From positions 682,001-746,000 of the forward strand of contig NZ_CAAHFB010000001.1 of NCBI RefSeq assembly GCF_900880625.1: 64,000 nt of DNA, in the 5' to 3' direction. Of the stretch, positions 38,378 to 48,395 are shown piece after piece. The notes beneath the pieces are model-generated. The model ran no database searches. It saw only the letters and a list, made by a program, of their open reading frames with translations, and was not told the origin of the DNA. Both the position numbers and the translations under genes were made by a program. The stretch's first letter is position 1; every line of letters begins with the position of its first letter. The DNA is from Halorhabdus rudnickae (lineage in GTDB: Archaea > Halobacteriota > Halobacteria > Halobacteriales > Haloarculaceae).

Positions 38378-39448
38378 TCAGACCGTCGTCGGATCGTCGC
38401 CCTCAAGCAGGGTTTCGTAGATATCGACCAGTTGCGTACCGACGCGGTCGAGACTGTGCGTCTCGGCAGTCTCGCGTGCGTTCTCGCCGAGGCGCTCCCG
38501 GAGGTCGGGGTTCTCGGCCAATCGCTCGACAGCCGCGCGGAACTCGGCGTCGGTCTCAGCCTTCAGGCAGTCCTCGCCGTCGGTGAAGAACTCATCGAAA
38601 ACCGGAATGTCCCGGATGACGACCGCCTTCTCGGCGGCCATTGCTTCCAGGACGGCGATGCCCTGATTCTCGGTCTTCGTCGGGAAGAGGTAGATGTCGC
38701 CTGCGCCGAACGCTTCCCTGATGTCCTCGACCCAGCCGGTGAAGGTGACGTTCTCCGGCGGATTTTCGGTCCAGTGCTTGACCGTCGAGGAAGCCAGCGG
38801 GGTCGTGCTGTAGGGACCGAACCACGCGAACTCGTAGGGAGTCTGCTGAGCGACCCGACAGAACGTCGAGAGTCCCTTCCGCTCGAAGACCTGGCCAACC
38901 GCGAAAACCACGACGCCATCGAGGTCGTGTTTCTCGCGGGCAGAGGCGCGAAACTTCTCGTAGCCCTCGAGACCCGACAGATCGACGCCGTTGGTTATCG
39001 GTCGAATCGGCGCGGTGACTGGATAGGACTCCAGAACGCGCTCGGTGTATTCACTGGGGCAGAGCACGAGGTCAGCCTGGGAGTAGAACCATCGGAGGTA
39101 CGTCCCCAGCGGCTTCGAGGCGAGGTTCGACCCGCGGAAACTCTCTTGGAAGTCCTCGCGGGTGACGTGGGCGTGTAAGATCAGCGGGATGTCCTGCCGC
39201 TTTGCGTACTTCGCGACGGCGACCGACCCCGGGCCGACGGTATTGCAGTGAGCGACGTCGAAGTCCGCCCACAGTGACCCGTCTCCGAGATTAGAGACGG
39301 CGGCAGTCACCGGGTTCCGACCGTTCCAGGGCGAGGTTTCGACCGTAACCCCCTGGCCAGCCAGGGCAGTCCGCTGTTGGCTGGCCGCGGTCCGAATGCC
39401 GCTGGGGCCGAGATACCGCTCGAAGTCGAGATAGTTCAGCACGCGCAT
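38378..39448 (-). CDS. Glycosyltransferase family 4
   Basis: A 356-residue GT-B glycosyltransferase, cytoplasmic or peripheral. The N-terminal domain has MRVLNYLDFERYLGPSGIRT and PLILHAHVTREDFQESF. The C-terminal Rossmann domain has VVVFAVGQVFERKGLSTFCR, then FTGWVEDIREAFGAGDIYLFPTKTE in pieces and the GT4 signature ENQGIAVLEAMAAEKAVVIR with the EX7E acidic pair. The start at 39448 is preferred to a frame 17 codons longer. It is placed with aglB and so probably adds a sugar to the dolichol-linked glycan used for N-glycosylation. Sugar specificity cannot be told. Confidence 0.9.
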   Translation of the reverse strand: MRVLNYLDFERYLGPSGIRTAASQQRTALAGQGVTVETSPWNGRNPVTAAVSNLGDGSLWADFDVAHCNTVGPGSVAVAKYAKRQDIPLILHAHVTREDFQESFRGSNLASKPLGTYLRWFYSQADLVLCPSEYTERVLESYPVTAPIRPITNGVDLSGLEGYEKFRASAREKHDLDGVVVFAVGQVFERKGLSTFCRVAQQTPYEFAWFGPYSTTPLASSTVKHWTENPPENVTFTGWVEDIREAFGAGDIYLFPTKTENQGIAVLEAMAAEKAVVIRDIPVFDEFFTDGEDCLKAETDAEFRAAVERLAENPDLRERLGENARETAETHSLDRVGTQLVDIYETLLEGDDPTTV

Positions 39449-39598
39449 GTCCTCCCGCAGGCGGAGTGGCGGGAAAACGCTACCGACTCGGCTCGCCATC
39501 GGTCCGACGGAAACACGCGGGAAGGGACTGTTCGATCAGCCCCAGTCGTTTCTGAGAAGACGGCAAAGCGCCGGTGCCACCGTGCATTGGCCGGGCCA

Positions 39599-40561
39599 TC
39601 AGTAGGCTAGTGTCTGTGTGTACCGATCCAACAGGAGTACGGCGAGCGCACCAATCCCCCCAGCGAGGAGGGTTGCGACGGTCGTCGTCGTCGTCCAGAC
39701 GCTTGTGTGATCGAGTACTTCGATCACTGGCAGGCGCAGGGCACCGACCATCAAACTCACGAGGAAGGTCAACGTCGCTGCCCGGTAGTGGGCCAGCGCC
39801 CACTGGACGACGCGTGCGAACGCGAGCAAGCCGAGAATCGCTCCGATCCCGAACGTCAGCACGGTCGTTCCGAGTTCGATCACTTCGGCGATAGCCGGAT
39901 CGCCGGTCACAAGGCCGACGAGACGATCGACGAATCGCTTGAGGACCGACGTCAAGTGGTCATATTGGCCGAACAAGACGAGGAAGAACGCTCCGGAGAC
40001 GCCCGGGAGAATCATCGCAGTGATCGCAATCGCTCCCGCGACGAAGATGATCGGAAGCGCATGGGACGCCTCCGTACCGGCCGAGACGCCCGAGACGTAG
40101 AACGCGATCGCGAACCCGGCGATCGCGGCGGCGATCCGCCCGCCGGTCCGGACCGAGACGTGCTCGTACAGCACGACGGCCGATGCCCCGATCAGCCCGA
40201 AGAAGAACGCGAACGTCAGCGCCCGCGCCTCGGCGAGGGCCACGTGCATCACCCGCGAGACGAGGATCAATGCCGTCAGGACTCCGGAGCCCAACACGAC
40301 GAGGAACGGAACGTCCATCGCACAGAGACGGCTCTTCAGCGCTCGCCGTCCGCTAGTCCGGTGAACGCGAAGCAGATGCCTCGCCGCCCGTGGGTCCAGT
40401 GTGGCGATCGCACCGATCAACCGCTCGTAGATGCCGGTGATCAGTGCGATCGTCCCGCCCGAGACGCCCGGAACCGAGTCGGCGGCCCCCATCGCGACGC
40501 CTTTCAGGTAGACGACGAGCCACGCCCGAACGCCCGGTCGATCCCGCTGTCGGTCTGTCAC
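39599..40561 (-). CDS. DUF368 domain membrane protein
   Basis: A 320-residue polytopic protein with the DUF368 hallmark near the N-terminus, VAMGAADSVPGVSGGTIALI, repeated as AITAMILPGVSGAFFLVLFG in the second half (internal duplication). About nine hydrophobic segments. DUF368/PopT-type proteins have been proposed to recycle polyprenyl phosphate carriers across the membrane. That would suit a neighbour of an oligosaccharyltransferase, since it would return dolichyl phosphate after glycan transfer. It overlaps aglB by 4 bp (GTGA), so coupling to aglB is strong. Confidence 0.92.
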   Translation of the reverse strand: MTDRQRDRPGVRAWLVVYLKGVAMGAADSVPGVSGGTIALITGIYERLIGAIATLDPRAARHLLRVHRTSGRRALKSRLCAMDVPFLVVLGSGVLTALILVSRVMHVALAEARALTFAFFFGLIGASAVVLYEHVSVRTGGRIAAAIAGFAIAFYVSGVSAGTEASHALPIIFVAGAIAITAMILPGVSGAFFLVLFGQYDHLTSVLKRFVDRLVGLVTGDPAIAEVIELGTTVLTFGIGAILGLLAFARVVQWALAHYRAATLTFLVSLMVGALRLPVIEVLDHTSVWTTTTTVATLLAGGIGALAVLLLDRYTQTLAY

Positions 40562-43500
40562 GGTTCAATCGCGTCGGCCCCGCTCGGTGAGGTCTTGACT
40601 GATCGACGATCGTCCACTGTCGCCGACGGATCGACGGAAAGTGACTCCGCCCCGTTCGTAGTGTTCCCACCCGCGTCAGTGGAACTGTCACTGTCCCCCG
40701 TATCGCTGCCGTCGTTTTCATCGTTGCTGCCGATCTGGCCGATTTGCTGGCGTTCCAGCTGGACTGTCACGGGGGACTCGTCCGTACCGATCACCTGTGA
40801 CTCAGTGACGTTCGCCTGTGCAGTGTGCTGGATCAGGTAGCCGCTCTCGTTGATGCCGCCGCCGGCGGTGAACTGATACGGGCCCGTCGCGCGGACGCTG
40901 ACGTTCGTGTAGCCGTTCTCCGGCCCCCAGTTCTCGTAGCCTGCAGTCGAGTAGGGCAGCGTCATCGAGAACTCGCCATCAGGGCCGGTCTCGGCCTGTT
41001 GCCGGTAGGTAAACGTCTGGTTGGCGTTGGGCATCTCCATATTGACGGACGCCGTGACGTTCACATTCGCCGGCCCGTTGCCCTCGACGGTCGCTCCAGG
41101 GACGCGTTCGAAGACCTTTGTCCACGAGGAGTACGGCTCCGCGAAGCTGGCGAGTTGCTGGGTGTTCACGCCCGACTGGAGTCGCTGGTTGCGGGCGAAC
41201 TGGGCCAGGCCGGGCTGGCTCGCGGTGAACGGGTTCTGGCTCAGGTTGTCGGCCTGGACGAGACGGTAGTGCTCCAGGGCGGGCACCGGCTCGCTGGGGA
41301 TCTTTCCGAGTCCGCCAATCTGAGCCGTACCGTCTTGCTCGACGAACTGCTCGGCGGCAGTCCGATTATCGAACAGTCGCAATGCCTGTGCGGAACCATT
41401 CTGGTTTCTCGCTGGTATGTGCCAGGTTGGTTGGGACCCATCGGTCAGAGTCACTTGCGTATCCGCCCAGTCGACGACCGGAATCTGGCCATTCGGCAGC
41501 GTCGCGCCCATCGCGTTGGTCGTCGACGCCGCGCTTCCGTGATATCGGTACAGGCGGACGGCCATCGACTCGTAGTAGGCCTGTTTTTGAACGGTGAAGT
41601 ACCGGCCAATGATCGAGGTCCCTCGCTGGGTCTGAGCGAGGCCACGGACTTTCCGATAGTACGTCGACTCGTCGACGCCGTCGACGAAGTTCGGCGGTGC
41701 GAAGAACTTTCCACCGAAGGCCCCGTTTGCAGAAGCCATCTTCCAGTCGACCATCACGTATCGGGTTTCAGCATCGGTTTCGTCCTCGCTCACCACGTCG
41801 AGAGCGTCGTTGGCAGCAGATTCGTTCTGTGCGACGAGGAACGACGCGGCTTCCGGTGCGTTCTGCTGGAACGGATTGGCCACTGGGACTCGTTCACCTT
41901 CCTGGGTGATCCAATGGCCGTAGTCCCACCAAGACATGACGCCGTAGGCACCATCGGGATACTCGAAGTCGTCCGTGCGCTCGTAGGTGCCATAGAAGTC
42001 CATTTGATCGGCGTTGCCGGCCCCGCCGTAGTTGCCGACTGCCGGCGTTTCAGTCTCCATATAGTCGAGGCTGCTCTGCCACCCCTGGACCCCGCCTGGG
42101 GCGTTCTGGCTGGAGCGGTCGATCGCAGTCGGGGCGAGAAAGACCATGGGGACAACAAGGGCTACGATCACGCTGCCGACGACAAGCAACTGGTACGTTT
42201 CGACATCGTCTGTTTTGCTGAACGAGCGCAGATAGCGGTACAGCCGTGTGACGACGATGGCCGTCATGACTGCCGCCGGGACGGTCAGATAATAGGCGAA
42301 GCGCTGCTGGGTGAACGTCGCAGCGACGAAGAAGACGAACCACAAGGCGACGAACAGGTACGCCGGGTCGAGTTCGTCTGCGACGTACTGGTGGGCGAGT
42401 GAGAGAACGACGCCGATACCTGCGATCAGTGGTGTGATCCCGAGCCAGGAGATCAACGTGTCGGCCTGCCCAATCGGGAGCGGCTGGACCTCTCCGATTG
42501 TGACGGCTGATTCCGTATGGGGGTTGAACGCGAACCCGACGAAGCGCAAGACTTGCCTAAGAAAGTACTTGAAGAAGTCTGGGAGCAAGAGAGCGACGAG
42601 CAGAACCGCGACGACGAGGCTGCCGAAAACGACGACCGGATACTGCCAGGTTGCGAGTTCGCGTTCGTCCCACGTCCTCGCCAACCACGAGAGGACGCCG
42701 ACCCAAACGGCTCCCGCAAGGGCCAAACCTGGTTGGGAGAGGGAGCGCTTGATCATGCCGAAGCCAACGCTGTCCAGCGAAGCCAGTGAAAGGACAGCCG
42801 AGACGAGAAAGATCACTGCAGCGACGATTGCGAGGTGTTCGGGACTCTCCCCACGGAGATACGTGATCGGGAGCTGGATCGTCACGTAGACGCCGAGGAT
42901 ACCGACCAAGAGGACACCTGGCGGCCAAACGGACATGTAGAGCGCGAGCGCGATCCCTGCGATGATGCCCCAACCCAGCGGACGACGCAACGCAGCCCAG
43001 TCACGATCGACGAACAGTTCGTAGATCGGTTTCTCCTTCTGTGCGACGCGGAACGCGAGGAGGATCACGAGAACGGCCACGACTTGGAAGAACACCTCCG
43101 CGACCTGGTGGTCGGAAAAGCCAACGAGGCTCCGTCGCAGGAACTCACCACCCGAAAGCGCGACCAAGACGGCGGCGATCACCCCGCCGGTACGGTCGCC
43201 GACCTGCTTGCCGAGATAGTACGTTGGGATGACGACTGCAGCACCGATCAGTGCGGGGAAAAGCAGGTGGACGAGACGCACGAGATGATCACTCGGATTC
43301 CCGAGCCCGACGATCAGCGCTGTCGTGGCGATAACCTGATCGTAGAGGGTCCCGAACTGGGTGACTGTCGTACCCGCCGGGAATCGTGTCCAGGCCTCAA
43401 ACGGCATCGTATTCGGCCAGTTCGCGACCGTGTATGCGACTTCGCGGAGTTCATACCACGCGTCGTTGCCGCTGAAGAGGATGTCTCCATTGACGACGAA

Positions 43501-43641
43501 ATTCCCCCACGTCCGCGCCCGCAACCAGAACATGAACCCGAACAGTCCGGCGACGACGAAAACGTGATACCACGCTGTCAGCCAGCCGAGAGCGCGACCA
43601 GGTACCGAATCGTCGTCCGGCCATGCTTCAAGAGCACTCAT
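40558..43641 (-). CDS. aglB: Oligosaccharyltransferase AglB
   Basis: A 1027-residue STT3-type enzyme that transfers glycans from a dolichol carrier to Asn in N-X-S/T sequons of exported proteins such as the S-layer. A dozen or so transmembrane helices occupy the first ~520 residues, with the GNDAWYELREVAYTV DxD-like loop and the second acidic motif region around GGEFLRRSLVGFSDHQVAEV. The C-terminal exterior domain has the WWDYGHWI catalytic signature (YGVMSWWDYGHWITQEG), then a beta-rich end and an S/T/D-rich tail. The start at 43641 (MSALEAWPDDD) is preferred to one 18 codons upstream, with ggagg 11 nt before it. It is followed by DUF368 with overlap. Confidence 0.95.
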   Translation of the reverse strand: MSALEAWPDDDSVPGRALGWLTAWYHVFVVAGLFGFMFWLRARTWGNFVVNGDILFSGNDAWYELREVAYTVANWPNTMPFEAWTRFPAGTTVTQFGTLYDQVIATTALIVGLGNPSDHLVRLVHLLFPALIGAAVVIPTYYLGKQVGDRTGGVIAAVLVALSGGEFLRRSLVGFSDHQVAEVFFQVVAVLVILLAFRVAQKEKPIYELFVDRDWAALRRPLGWGIIAGIALALYMSVWPPGVLLVGILGVYVTIQLPITYLRGESPEHLAIVAAVIFLVSAVLSLASLDSVGFGMIKRSLSQPGLALAGAVWVGVLSWLARTWDERELATWQYPVVVFGSLVVAVLLVALLLPDFFKYFLRQVLRFVGFAFNPHTESAVTIGEVQPLPIGQADTLISWLGITPLIAGIGVVLSLAHQYVADELDPAYLFVALWFVFFVAATFTQQRFAYYLTVPAAVMTAIVVTRLYRYLRSFSKTDDVETYQLLVVGSVIVALVVPMVFLAPTAIDRSSQNAPGGVQGWQSSLDYMETETPAVGNYGGAGNADQMDFYGTYERTDDFEYPDGAYGVMSWWDYGHWITQEGERVPVANPFQQNAPEAASFLVAQNESAANDALDVVSEDETDAETRYVMVDWKMASANGAFGGKFFAPPNFVDGVDESTYYRKVRGLAQTQRGTSIIGRYFTVQKQAYYESMAVRLYRYHGSAASTTNAMGATLPNGQIPVVDWADTQVTLTDGSQPTWHIPARNQNGSAQALRLFDNRTAAEQFVEQDGTAQIGGLGKIPSEPVPALEHYRLVQADNLSQNPFTASQPGLAQFARNQRLQSGVNTQQLASFAEPYSSWTKVFERVPGATVEGNGPANVNVTASVNMEMPNANQTFTYRQQAETGPDGEFSMTLPYSTAGYENWGPENGYTNVSVRATGPYQFTAGGGINESGYLIQHTAQANVTESQVIGTDESPVTVQLERQQIGQIGSNDENDGSDTGDSDSSTDAGGNTTNGAESLSVDPSATVDDRRSVKTSPSGADAIEP

Positions 43642-43749
43642 GCGACAAGGAACCTCCGTGAACTCATTGGACGGAGAAACTGGCAACGCGCGCATAAGCC
43701 TTATGAAATGCGTTGCTTCCTGGAGTATTCACAGATCCTCAAGTATGCT

Positions 43750-44952
43750 TCAAAAAGGTCCGACGGCCTCTATAATCGACTTTCTCAGAAATCTTGATGA
43801 TTCCTCCCACGTGTAGTTCTCGGCTGCAACCTCCCGTCCTTTTCGGCCGATACTCTTGCGCCGGTCTCTAGCAGTCCGTAGCTCTTCGATCGCAGTTGGA
43901 AATTTAGATAGTTCTGCCACTGCCACTGCTTCTCTGTCAATATTGAGTCCTCGTATGCCAAATGGCGTCGAAATGACTGGCAAACTCCGCGCAAAGTAAT
44001 CAATAAGTTTGATGTTAGTGCCACCACCCGACTGCATTGGATTCAACGCGATGTCACTTGCGTCAAAGTGGGCTTCAAACCCGTCTTCTACGTATCCAGT
44101 TATGGTGAGGTTCTCGGGTGTATCCGCCGATGTAAGTGCCTTCCCGACACTTCCCATTATAATAAACTGCACTTGTTCGCCCCCGAATCCTCGCGACAAC
44201 TCTATAATGGACTTGGCTGCTTCGATATTTGGCTTGTAGTTACTCCCCATAAAGAGACAGACTGTCGCCTTCTGTGGTATATCGTAATCGGATCGAACCC
44301 GTTTGGCTTGCTTCGAATCCGGACGATGGTCTCGTAAGCTTTCTTTATACGTCCCGTTAGGTGCGATGAAAATCGGGCCGCCAGGATCGTACCGGTCGCG
44401 ATAGATTTCGGCATCTCGTTCGCTCGTGCAGACTATTGCATCGCTCCCCTCTACTGAGCGCTTTTCCATTTGCTCAACGCGTGACTCGACCCAGTTCTCG
44501 AATAGTGGCTGTCGAATGTCTCCAAATCGTTCCGCCTCAACGTTGTGGCTGGACAAGATTACCGGCGTGTCTTGATCAATTTGCTCAAGCACGTACGGTG
44601 TCTGCCAGGGTTCGCGAGCGAGGACGACGTCAGCTCGCTCAAGCATGTCGTCAAGGCCGTCACTGGCAATTTTCAGAACATGACCCTGAAATAGATTGGG
44701 GTATCCTACTAACATCGGGGCTTTTAGTATTTCGTGAAACGGATGTAGGTGGCGAAATTCTGTATATCTCTTAGAGATCGTGACTTGGCGTCGGAAATCC
44801 AGCGACTTGTACATCGCCGGTGACCCCCCTTGACAGAACCGTTCAACCGTATCGCCGAACTGCGGGAATTCCTTTACCAGTCCGTGTGTGCGATGGTCGC
44901 CTCCCAACCGCGGTGGATACGAAACGTATGGAGCAACCTGGGTGAGGTGCAT
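43750..44952 (-). CDS. Glycosyltransferase (GT4-like)
   Basis: A 400-residue GT-B glycosyltransferase. It starts MHLTQVAPYVSYPPRLGGDH (donor-domain loop). ILSSHNVEAERFG, VCTSERDAEIYRDRYDPGGP and IFIAPNGTYKESL are linker features. The C-terminal Rossmann has VCLFMGSNYKPNIEAAKSII, DASDIALNPMQSGGGTNIKL and YFARSLPVISTPFGIRGLNI. Its base composition is visibly more AT-rich than aglB, suggesting recent acquisition, as is common for variable agl cluster genes. The sugar donor is unknown. Confidence 0.88.
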   Translation of the reverse strand: MHLTQVAPYVSYPPRLGGDHRTHGLVKEFPQFGDTVERFCQGGSPAMYKSLDFRRQVTISKRYTEFRHLHPFHEILKAPMLVGYPNLFQGHVLKIASDGLDDMLERADVVLAREPWQTPYVLEQIDQDTPVILSSHNVEAERFGDIRQPLFENWVESRVEQMEKRSVEGSDAIVCTSERDAEIYRDRYDPGGPIFIAPNGTYKESLRDHRPDSKQAKRVRSDYDIPQKATVCLFMGSNYKPNIEAAKSIIELSRGFGGEQVQFIIMGSVGKALTSADTPENLTITGYVEDGFEAHFDASDIALNPMQSGGGTNIKLIDYFARSLPVISTPFGIRGLNIDREAVAVAELSKFPTAIEELRTARDRRKSIGRKGREVAAENYTWEESSRFLRKSIIEAVGPF

Positions 44953-45229
44953 TATTGGAAGACGTTCGATCCAATGCCTATATTATGTCGGTTCCGTGTC
45001 GAACGATACACGAAGTGACACTCTTGATCTTTCTCTGGAAACATAGTTATGCTGGTTACTGTCGGACTCGCTTGCCACTCGAATTACCATGTATTTTGAT
45101 ATAGGATGAGTGTCATTCGGAGTAACCACAGAGCCCACAACTATTCTAGATGGTCGTGTGGTAATTATTGTGCTGGAGAATTTCTGATTTTCCCAGCATT
45201 CAAGACCGGACTCTTCTTATTCCGCTCTA

Positions 45230-46696
45230 ATGGCGGGTCCCGAGCAAGAGACAGATTCTGATCAATTCATAAACATACGGAACCAGGCTTCTCTCTCTCT
45301 TGCAGGAAATCTAGTGGACACTGCTATTAGCTTTCTCGGCCTCATTCTGTTCGCGAACGTTCTCGGAGCAGGTGGTCTCGGAAAATTCTATGTCGTCCTC
45401 GCAATCGTAAAAGTTGCACTCTTCCCTATCGCGGGAATCGGCCAGTCAGTGATGAAACGGGGCAGTGAGCGTAACCTCGATTCGGCAGCCTTCCTGGGCG
45501 GGGGGCTTACTATGGGTCTGGCCTATGCGTCGATCGTCGGGTTCTTTCTCACTGTCGCTTTTCTCACTGTCCCTGAGCTACTCCAGTACTCGTTCGCCGT
45601 CATCACCAGTGCGTTCACCGTTTTCCTCAGCCGCATATTCTACATGCTTTTGCTCGATACATATCGGAGTCATGGAAAGACTGGATTCGCAACTTTGACT
45701 GACAACGCCCATGGTGTGATTGAGACTGGAGCGCAGGTGGCGCTTCTACTAGCTGGCTTTCAAGTCGCTGGCTTACTGGTTGGGACGGCAATGACAACCA
45801 TTGGAGTAAGTATCGTTCTTTTCTTCTTCACAGACATCACAATTTCACGCCCGGCTGCGGATACCCTTCGATCTATTGTCGAGTTCGCACGATGGAGTGT
45901 TCTCACATCAGGGCTCGGAACAGTTTATGACAGGCTTCCCGTCTTGGTACTCGGTGTTATCCTCGGGAATGCCGCTGCGGGGTACTACACTTCTGCAATG
46001 CGTCTTCTAATGCTCGGCAGTTACGTCGGCGGTAGTATCGCTCCAGCACTCATGGTCCGTGTGAGCGCAACTGAGGAGTCCTCTGAAGCAACGCAGCTTG
46101 ATAGCCTCCAAATGTCGCTTAATTACGCCGCAGTCCTTTCGATTCCGATGATGTTCGGTAGTTTCGCCATTCCGGACGCACTCATGGAGACTGTCTTTGG
46201 CCCGACATTTTCGACCGCCGGTCCGATACTGATGGGCCTTAGTATCTACCACATTATAAATACCTTTAGTACGGTAACGTATTCGTTCTTTGACGGGATT
46301 GGTCGGCCCGCGTATGCAACCAAAGCGACCGCTCTCTCATTGGTTGTTCGCATAGCTATGTTGCCCCTTCTGGTATGGTTCGGTGTATTGGGAGTTGTTG
46401 GATCAGTCGTCGTCTCTCACGCATTTCATCTAGCTGTGGCTCAACGGTTCATGCGTTTGGAGTTCGGTCAGGTCATTGTTCCAAATCAAGTTGTCTGGCA
46501 GTTTATGAGCGGCCTTATTATATTGGCTATAGTCGTAGGTCTTTCAATAGTTCTTCCTATCGTGAATTGGCTTACGCTGCTCACTGTTGTCGCAGTTGGG
46601 GCTGTATCCTATGTCAGCCTTCTTGGCCTCTTTGATGGGTATTTGCGGGGGATGATCCGCCAACTCTTACGAGAAACTATCTCGACATCCCTATGA
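45230..46696 (+). CDS. Oligosaccharide flippase (Wzx/AglR-like, MOP superfamily)
   Basis: A 488-residue polytopic membrane protein with about 12-14 hydrophobic segments. LAGNLVDTAISFLGLILFAN, VLGAGGLGKFYVVLAIVKVA and FARWSVLTSGLGTVYDRLPV fit RfbX/Wzx-type polysaccharide exporters. It would flip lipid-linked glycans to the outer face for AglB. It is AT-rich like the neighbouring glycosyltransferase and diverges from it across a 277-bp spacer (44953-45229) that contains only promoter-like AT-rich DNA. TATA-like cttattcc lies close upstream. Confidence 0.87.
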   Translation: MAGPEQETDSDQFINIRNQASLSLAGNLVDTAISFLGLILFANVLGAGGLGKFYVVLAIVKVALFPIAGIGQSVMKRGSERNLDSAAFLGGGLTMGLAYASIVGFFLTVAFLTVPELLQYSFAVITSAFTVFLSRIFYMLLLDTYRSHGKTGFATLTDNAHGVIETGAQVALLLAGFQVAGLLVGTAMTTIGVSIVLFFFTDITISRPAADTLRSIVEFARWSVLTSGLGTVYDRLPVLVLGVILGNAAAGYYTSAMRLLMLGSYVGGSIAPALMVRVSATEESSEATQLDSLQMSLNYAAVLSIPMMFGSFAIPDALMETVFGPTFSTAGPILMGLSIYHIINTFSTVTYSFFDGIGRPAYATKATALSLVVRIAMLPLLVWFGVLGVVGSVVVSHAFHLAVAQRFMRLEFGQVIVPNQVVWQFMSGLIILAIVVGLSIVLPIVNWLTLLTVVAVGAVSYVSLLGLFDGYLRGMIRQLLRETISTSL

Positions 46697-46839
46697 TATA
46701 TGGGCCTATTTTGTTGATGGGGTCGCCTTGATATACTCCGTAGTGCCAGGCATCGTTTCTAGCGAGTTTACATCCATCCCGTGATCGGCTAGGAAGTCGG
46801 CAATATACTTCAACGCTCTTGCGTAGCACATTGTTGATT

Positions 46840-47000
46840 TCACAGCGTTGCTTTGATGGCGTGTTTGAGCGCGTCTCGTCCCGGTTTTCGATATAACTCT
46901 CGGCGGAGCTGGAACGCTCTGAGATACTGCGTCAACTTGTCCTTGGAGATGCCTCGATGGGGCGAGAGCCACGCGTCGCTGGAGACCACCACCAGATTTT
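46840..47000 (-). pseudogene. C-terminal relic of an IS1595-type transposase
   Basis: The minus frame ending at the TGA 46840-46842 reads NLVVVSSDAWLSPHRGISKD followed by KLTQYLRAFQLRRELYRKPG and RDALKHAIKATL. This is the C-terminal end of haloarchaeal IS1595-family transposases as I remember them. Only about 50 codons remain. The downstream part (46706-46840) is protein-like in another frame but unidentified. The relic overlaps the promoter region of the lipoprotein gene. Confidence 0.6.
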
Positions 47001-47025
47001 TCCGGACTTGTACTTACTGTTTCAC

Positions 47026-48195
47026 ATGCATATACCCTCCATCACCCGATTTCGATTACTCCTCCTTCTGTCGATTGCAGCCCTAGTGCCCCTCACAGGA
47101 TGTGCAGCATTGGAGAACCAGCAGTCAGACCTTCCGACGGCGGAGGGGATCGAAGGGACGCTCGCGGATCTTGAAGCAATGAACGCGACAGTTGTGTCCT
47201 CCCTGAACGGGACACGGATATCGGAACGGCAAACAGTGTTCGAGATCGGAACCCAACGAAGACGATCGACGACACAGACCGGCGAGACAGAGTCACTGGT
47301 CGTTGCAAACGACTCTTTGACGTGGCGGTACGATCGAGCCGCGAACACCGTTCGAGTGACTCGACTAGTCGACGGGAGCCAACAGTCAAACACCACCATT
47401 GAGAGTTCGGTGACCTCAATCTTCGGGAGATTGAACGGAGTATCTGACGATTCCGAACAGAACGCGGCACTCGATCCGCTCATCTTGCCCTCTGCCGGTG
47501 GAGGTGGCCCACAGCCGTTCACCGGGCGGGTCGAGAGTTTCGAGAACGCCTCGCTGACCTACGAGGGGACCGAGGCGGTGGACGGTCGCGAGACGTACGT
47601 CGTGACTGCCGTCCCACCGGAGGACGCCAACACGGCCAGCATCACGATGTGGATCGACCAGGAGTGGTACTATCCGCTCAAATGGAACTCGACGATCGTC
47701 GTCGATGAAGAGCGACAGACCGTCACGACTGCCTACCGAAACGTCACGTTCAACCCCGCGCTCTCGGCAGACACGTTTACGTTCGAACCGCCAGCGAACG
47801 CGACGGTCGTCGAACGGACGGTCGTCCGTCGGTCTTTCGGGACCAGGGCCGAACTGGTCACCGCGAGCGAAATGGCGATCCCCGATCCAAACGTGCCCGA
47901 ACCCCTGACGTTCGATTCCGCGCGGTATTTCGATAACAACGGGACAGTCCGCACGTCACTCCAGTATACGAACGGGTCGGAAACGCTGCGCGTGACGAAG
48001 TCCGACCCATGGGGCGAGAGTACTGGGCTCCCCGAGGGTGATCGAATCGAAATCAACGACCACGAGGCCGTCCTTCAGTCGTTCGACAGCAGGACGTCGC
48101 TCGTCTGGTCATGCGAAGGGTATCGCTACACAGTCTTCGGCGACGTTTCGTCGGAGACTGTACGCGCCGTTGGCGAATCGATCGACTGCGGTTGA
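47026..48195 (+). CDS. Lipoprotein with LolA-like fold
   Basis: A 389-residue predicted secreted lipoprotein. The signal peptide FRLLLLLSIAALVPLTGC has a lipobox LTGC, so Cys at about residue 22 would be lipidated. The body is beta-rich and resembles LolA/DUF2092-type haloarchaeal proteins: RTVFEIG-like strands, TGETESLVVANDSLTWRYDR, YEGTEAVDGRETYVVTAVPP, SITMWIDQEWYYPLKWNSTI. Members may bind lipids at the cell surface. The start at 47026 is chosen because it begins the signal peptide; the longer frame adds relic transposon sequence. Confidence 0.82.
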   Translation: MHIPSITRFRLLLLLSIAALVPLTGCAALENQQSDLPTAEGIEGTLADLEAMNATVVSSLNGTRISERQTVFEIGTQRRRSTTQTGETESLVVANDSLTWRYDRAANTVRVTRLVDGSQQSNTTIESSVTSIFGRLNGVSDDSEQNAALDPLILPSAGGGGPQPFTGRVESFENASLTYEGTEAVDGRETYVVTAVPPEDANTASITMWIDQEWYYPLKWNSTIVVDEERQTVTTAYRNVTFNPALSADTFTFEPPANATVVERTVVRRSFGTRAELVTASEMAIPDPNVPEPLTFDSARYFDNNGTVRTSLQYTNGSETLRVTKSDPWGESTGLPEGDRIEINDHEAVLQSFDSRTSLVWSCEGYRYTVFGDVSSETVRAVGESIDCG

Positions 48196-48272
48196 TCAGA
48201 CGGGTCTTTCCGGATGAGGAGTACGTGACGAGGTTCGGTGGCTGGATCGAAACCAAAACTCCCGAACGCCGG

Positions 48273-48371
48273 TTACTCGGATGGGTCAGTTCCGCGTCGC
48301 ACTTTGAGTGCGGCAACAGTGGCGGTCGTTACCAGTACGATACCAGCGATGAGTTTCCCTTTCGAACTCAT
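48273..48371 (-). CDS. Possible 32-aa membrane microprotein
   Basis: The frame from the ATG at 48371 encodes MSSKGKLIAGIVLVTTATVA then ALKVRRGTDPSE and a TAA. One hydrophobic helix is flanked by Lys/Arg on both sides. Its promoter would fall in the inserted tnpB element's end, so expression is uncertain. Confidence 0.4.
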   Translation of the reverse strand: MSSKGKLIAGIVLVTTATVAALKVRRGTDPSE

Positions 48372-48395
48372 GTATCAACCATGGGTGGAGAGACA

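Noticed and set aside
44830-45018. 62-codon plus frame upstream of the flippase
   Set aside because: It runs antisense through the start of the glycosyltransferase and has no independent support.
46706-46972. 88-codon minus frame near the IS1595 relic
   Set aside because: Only the alternate frame (ending at 46840) resembles a transposase; this one crosses relic boundaries and is unlikely to be a gene.
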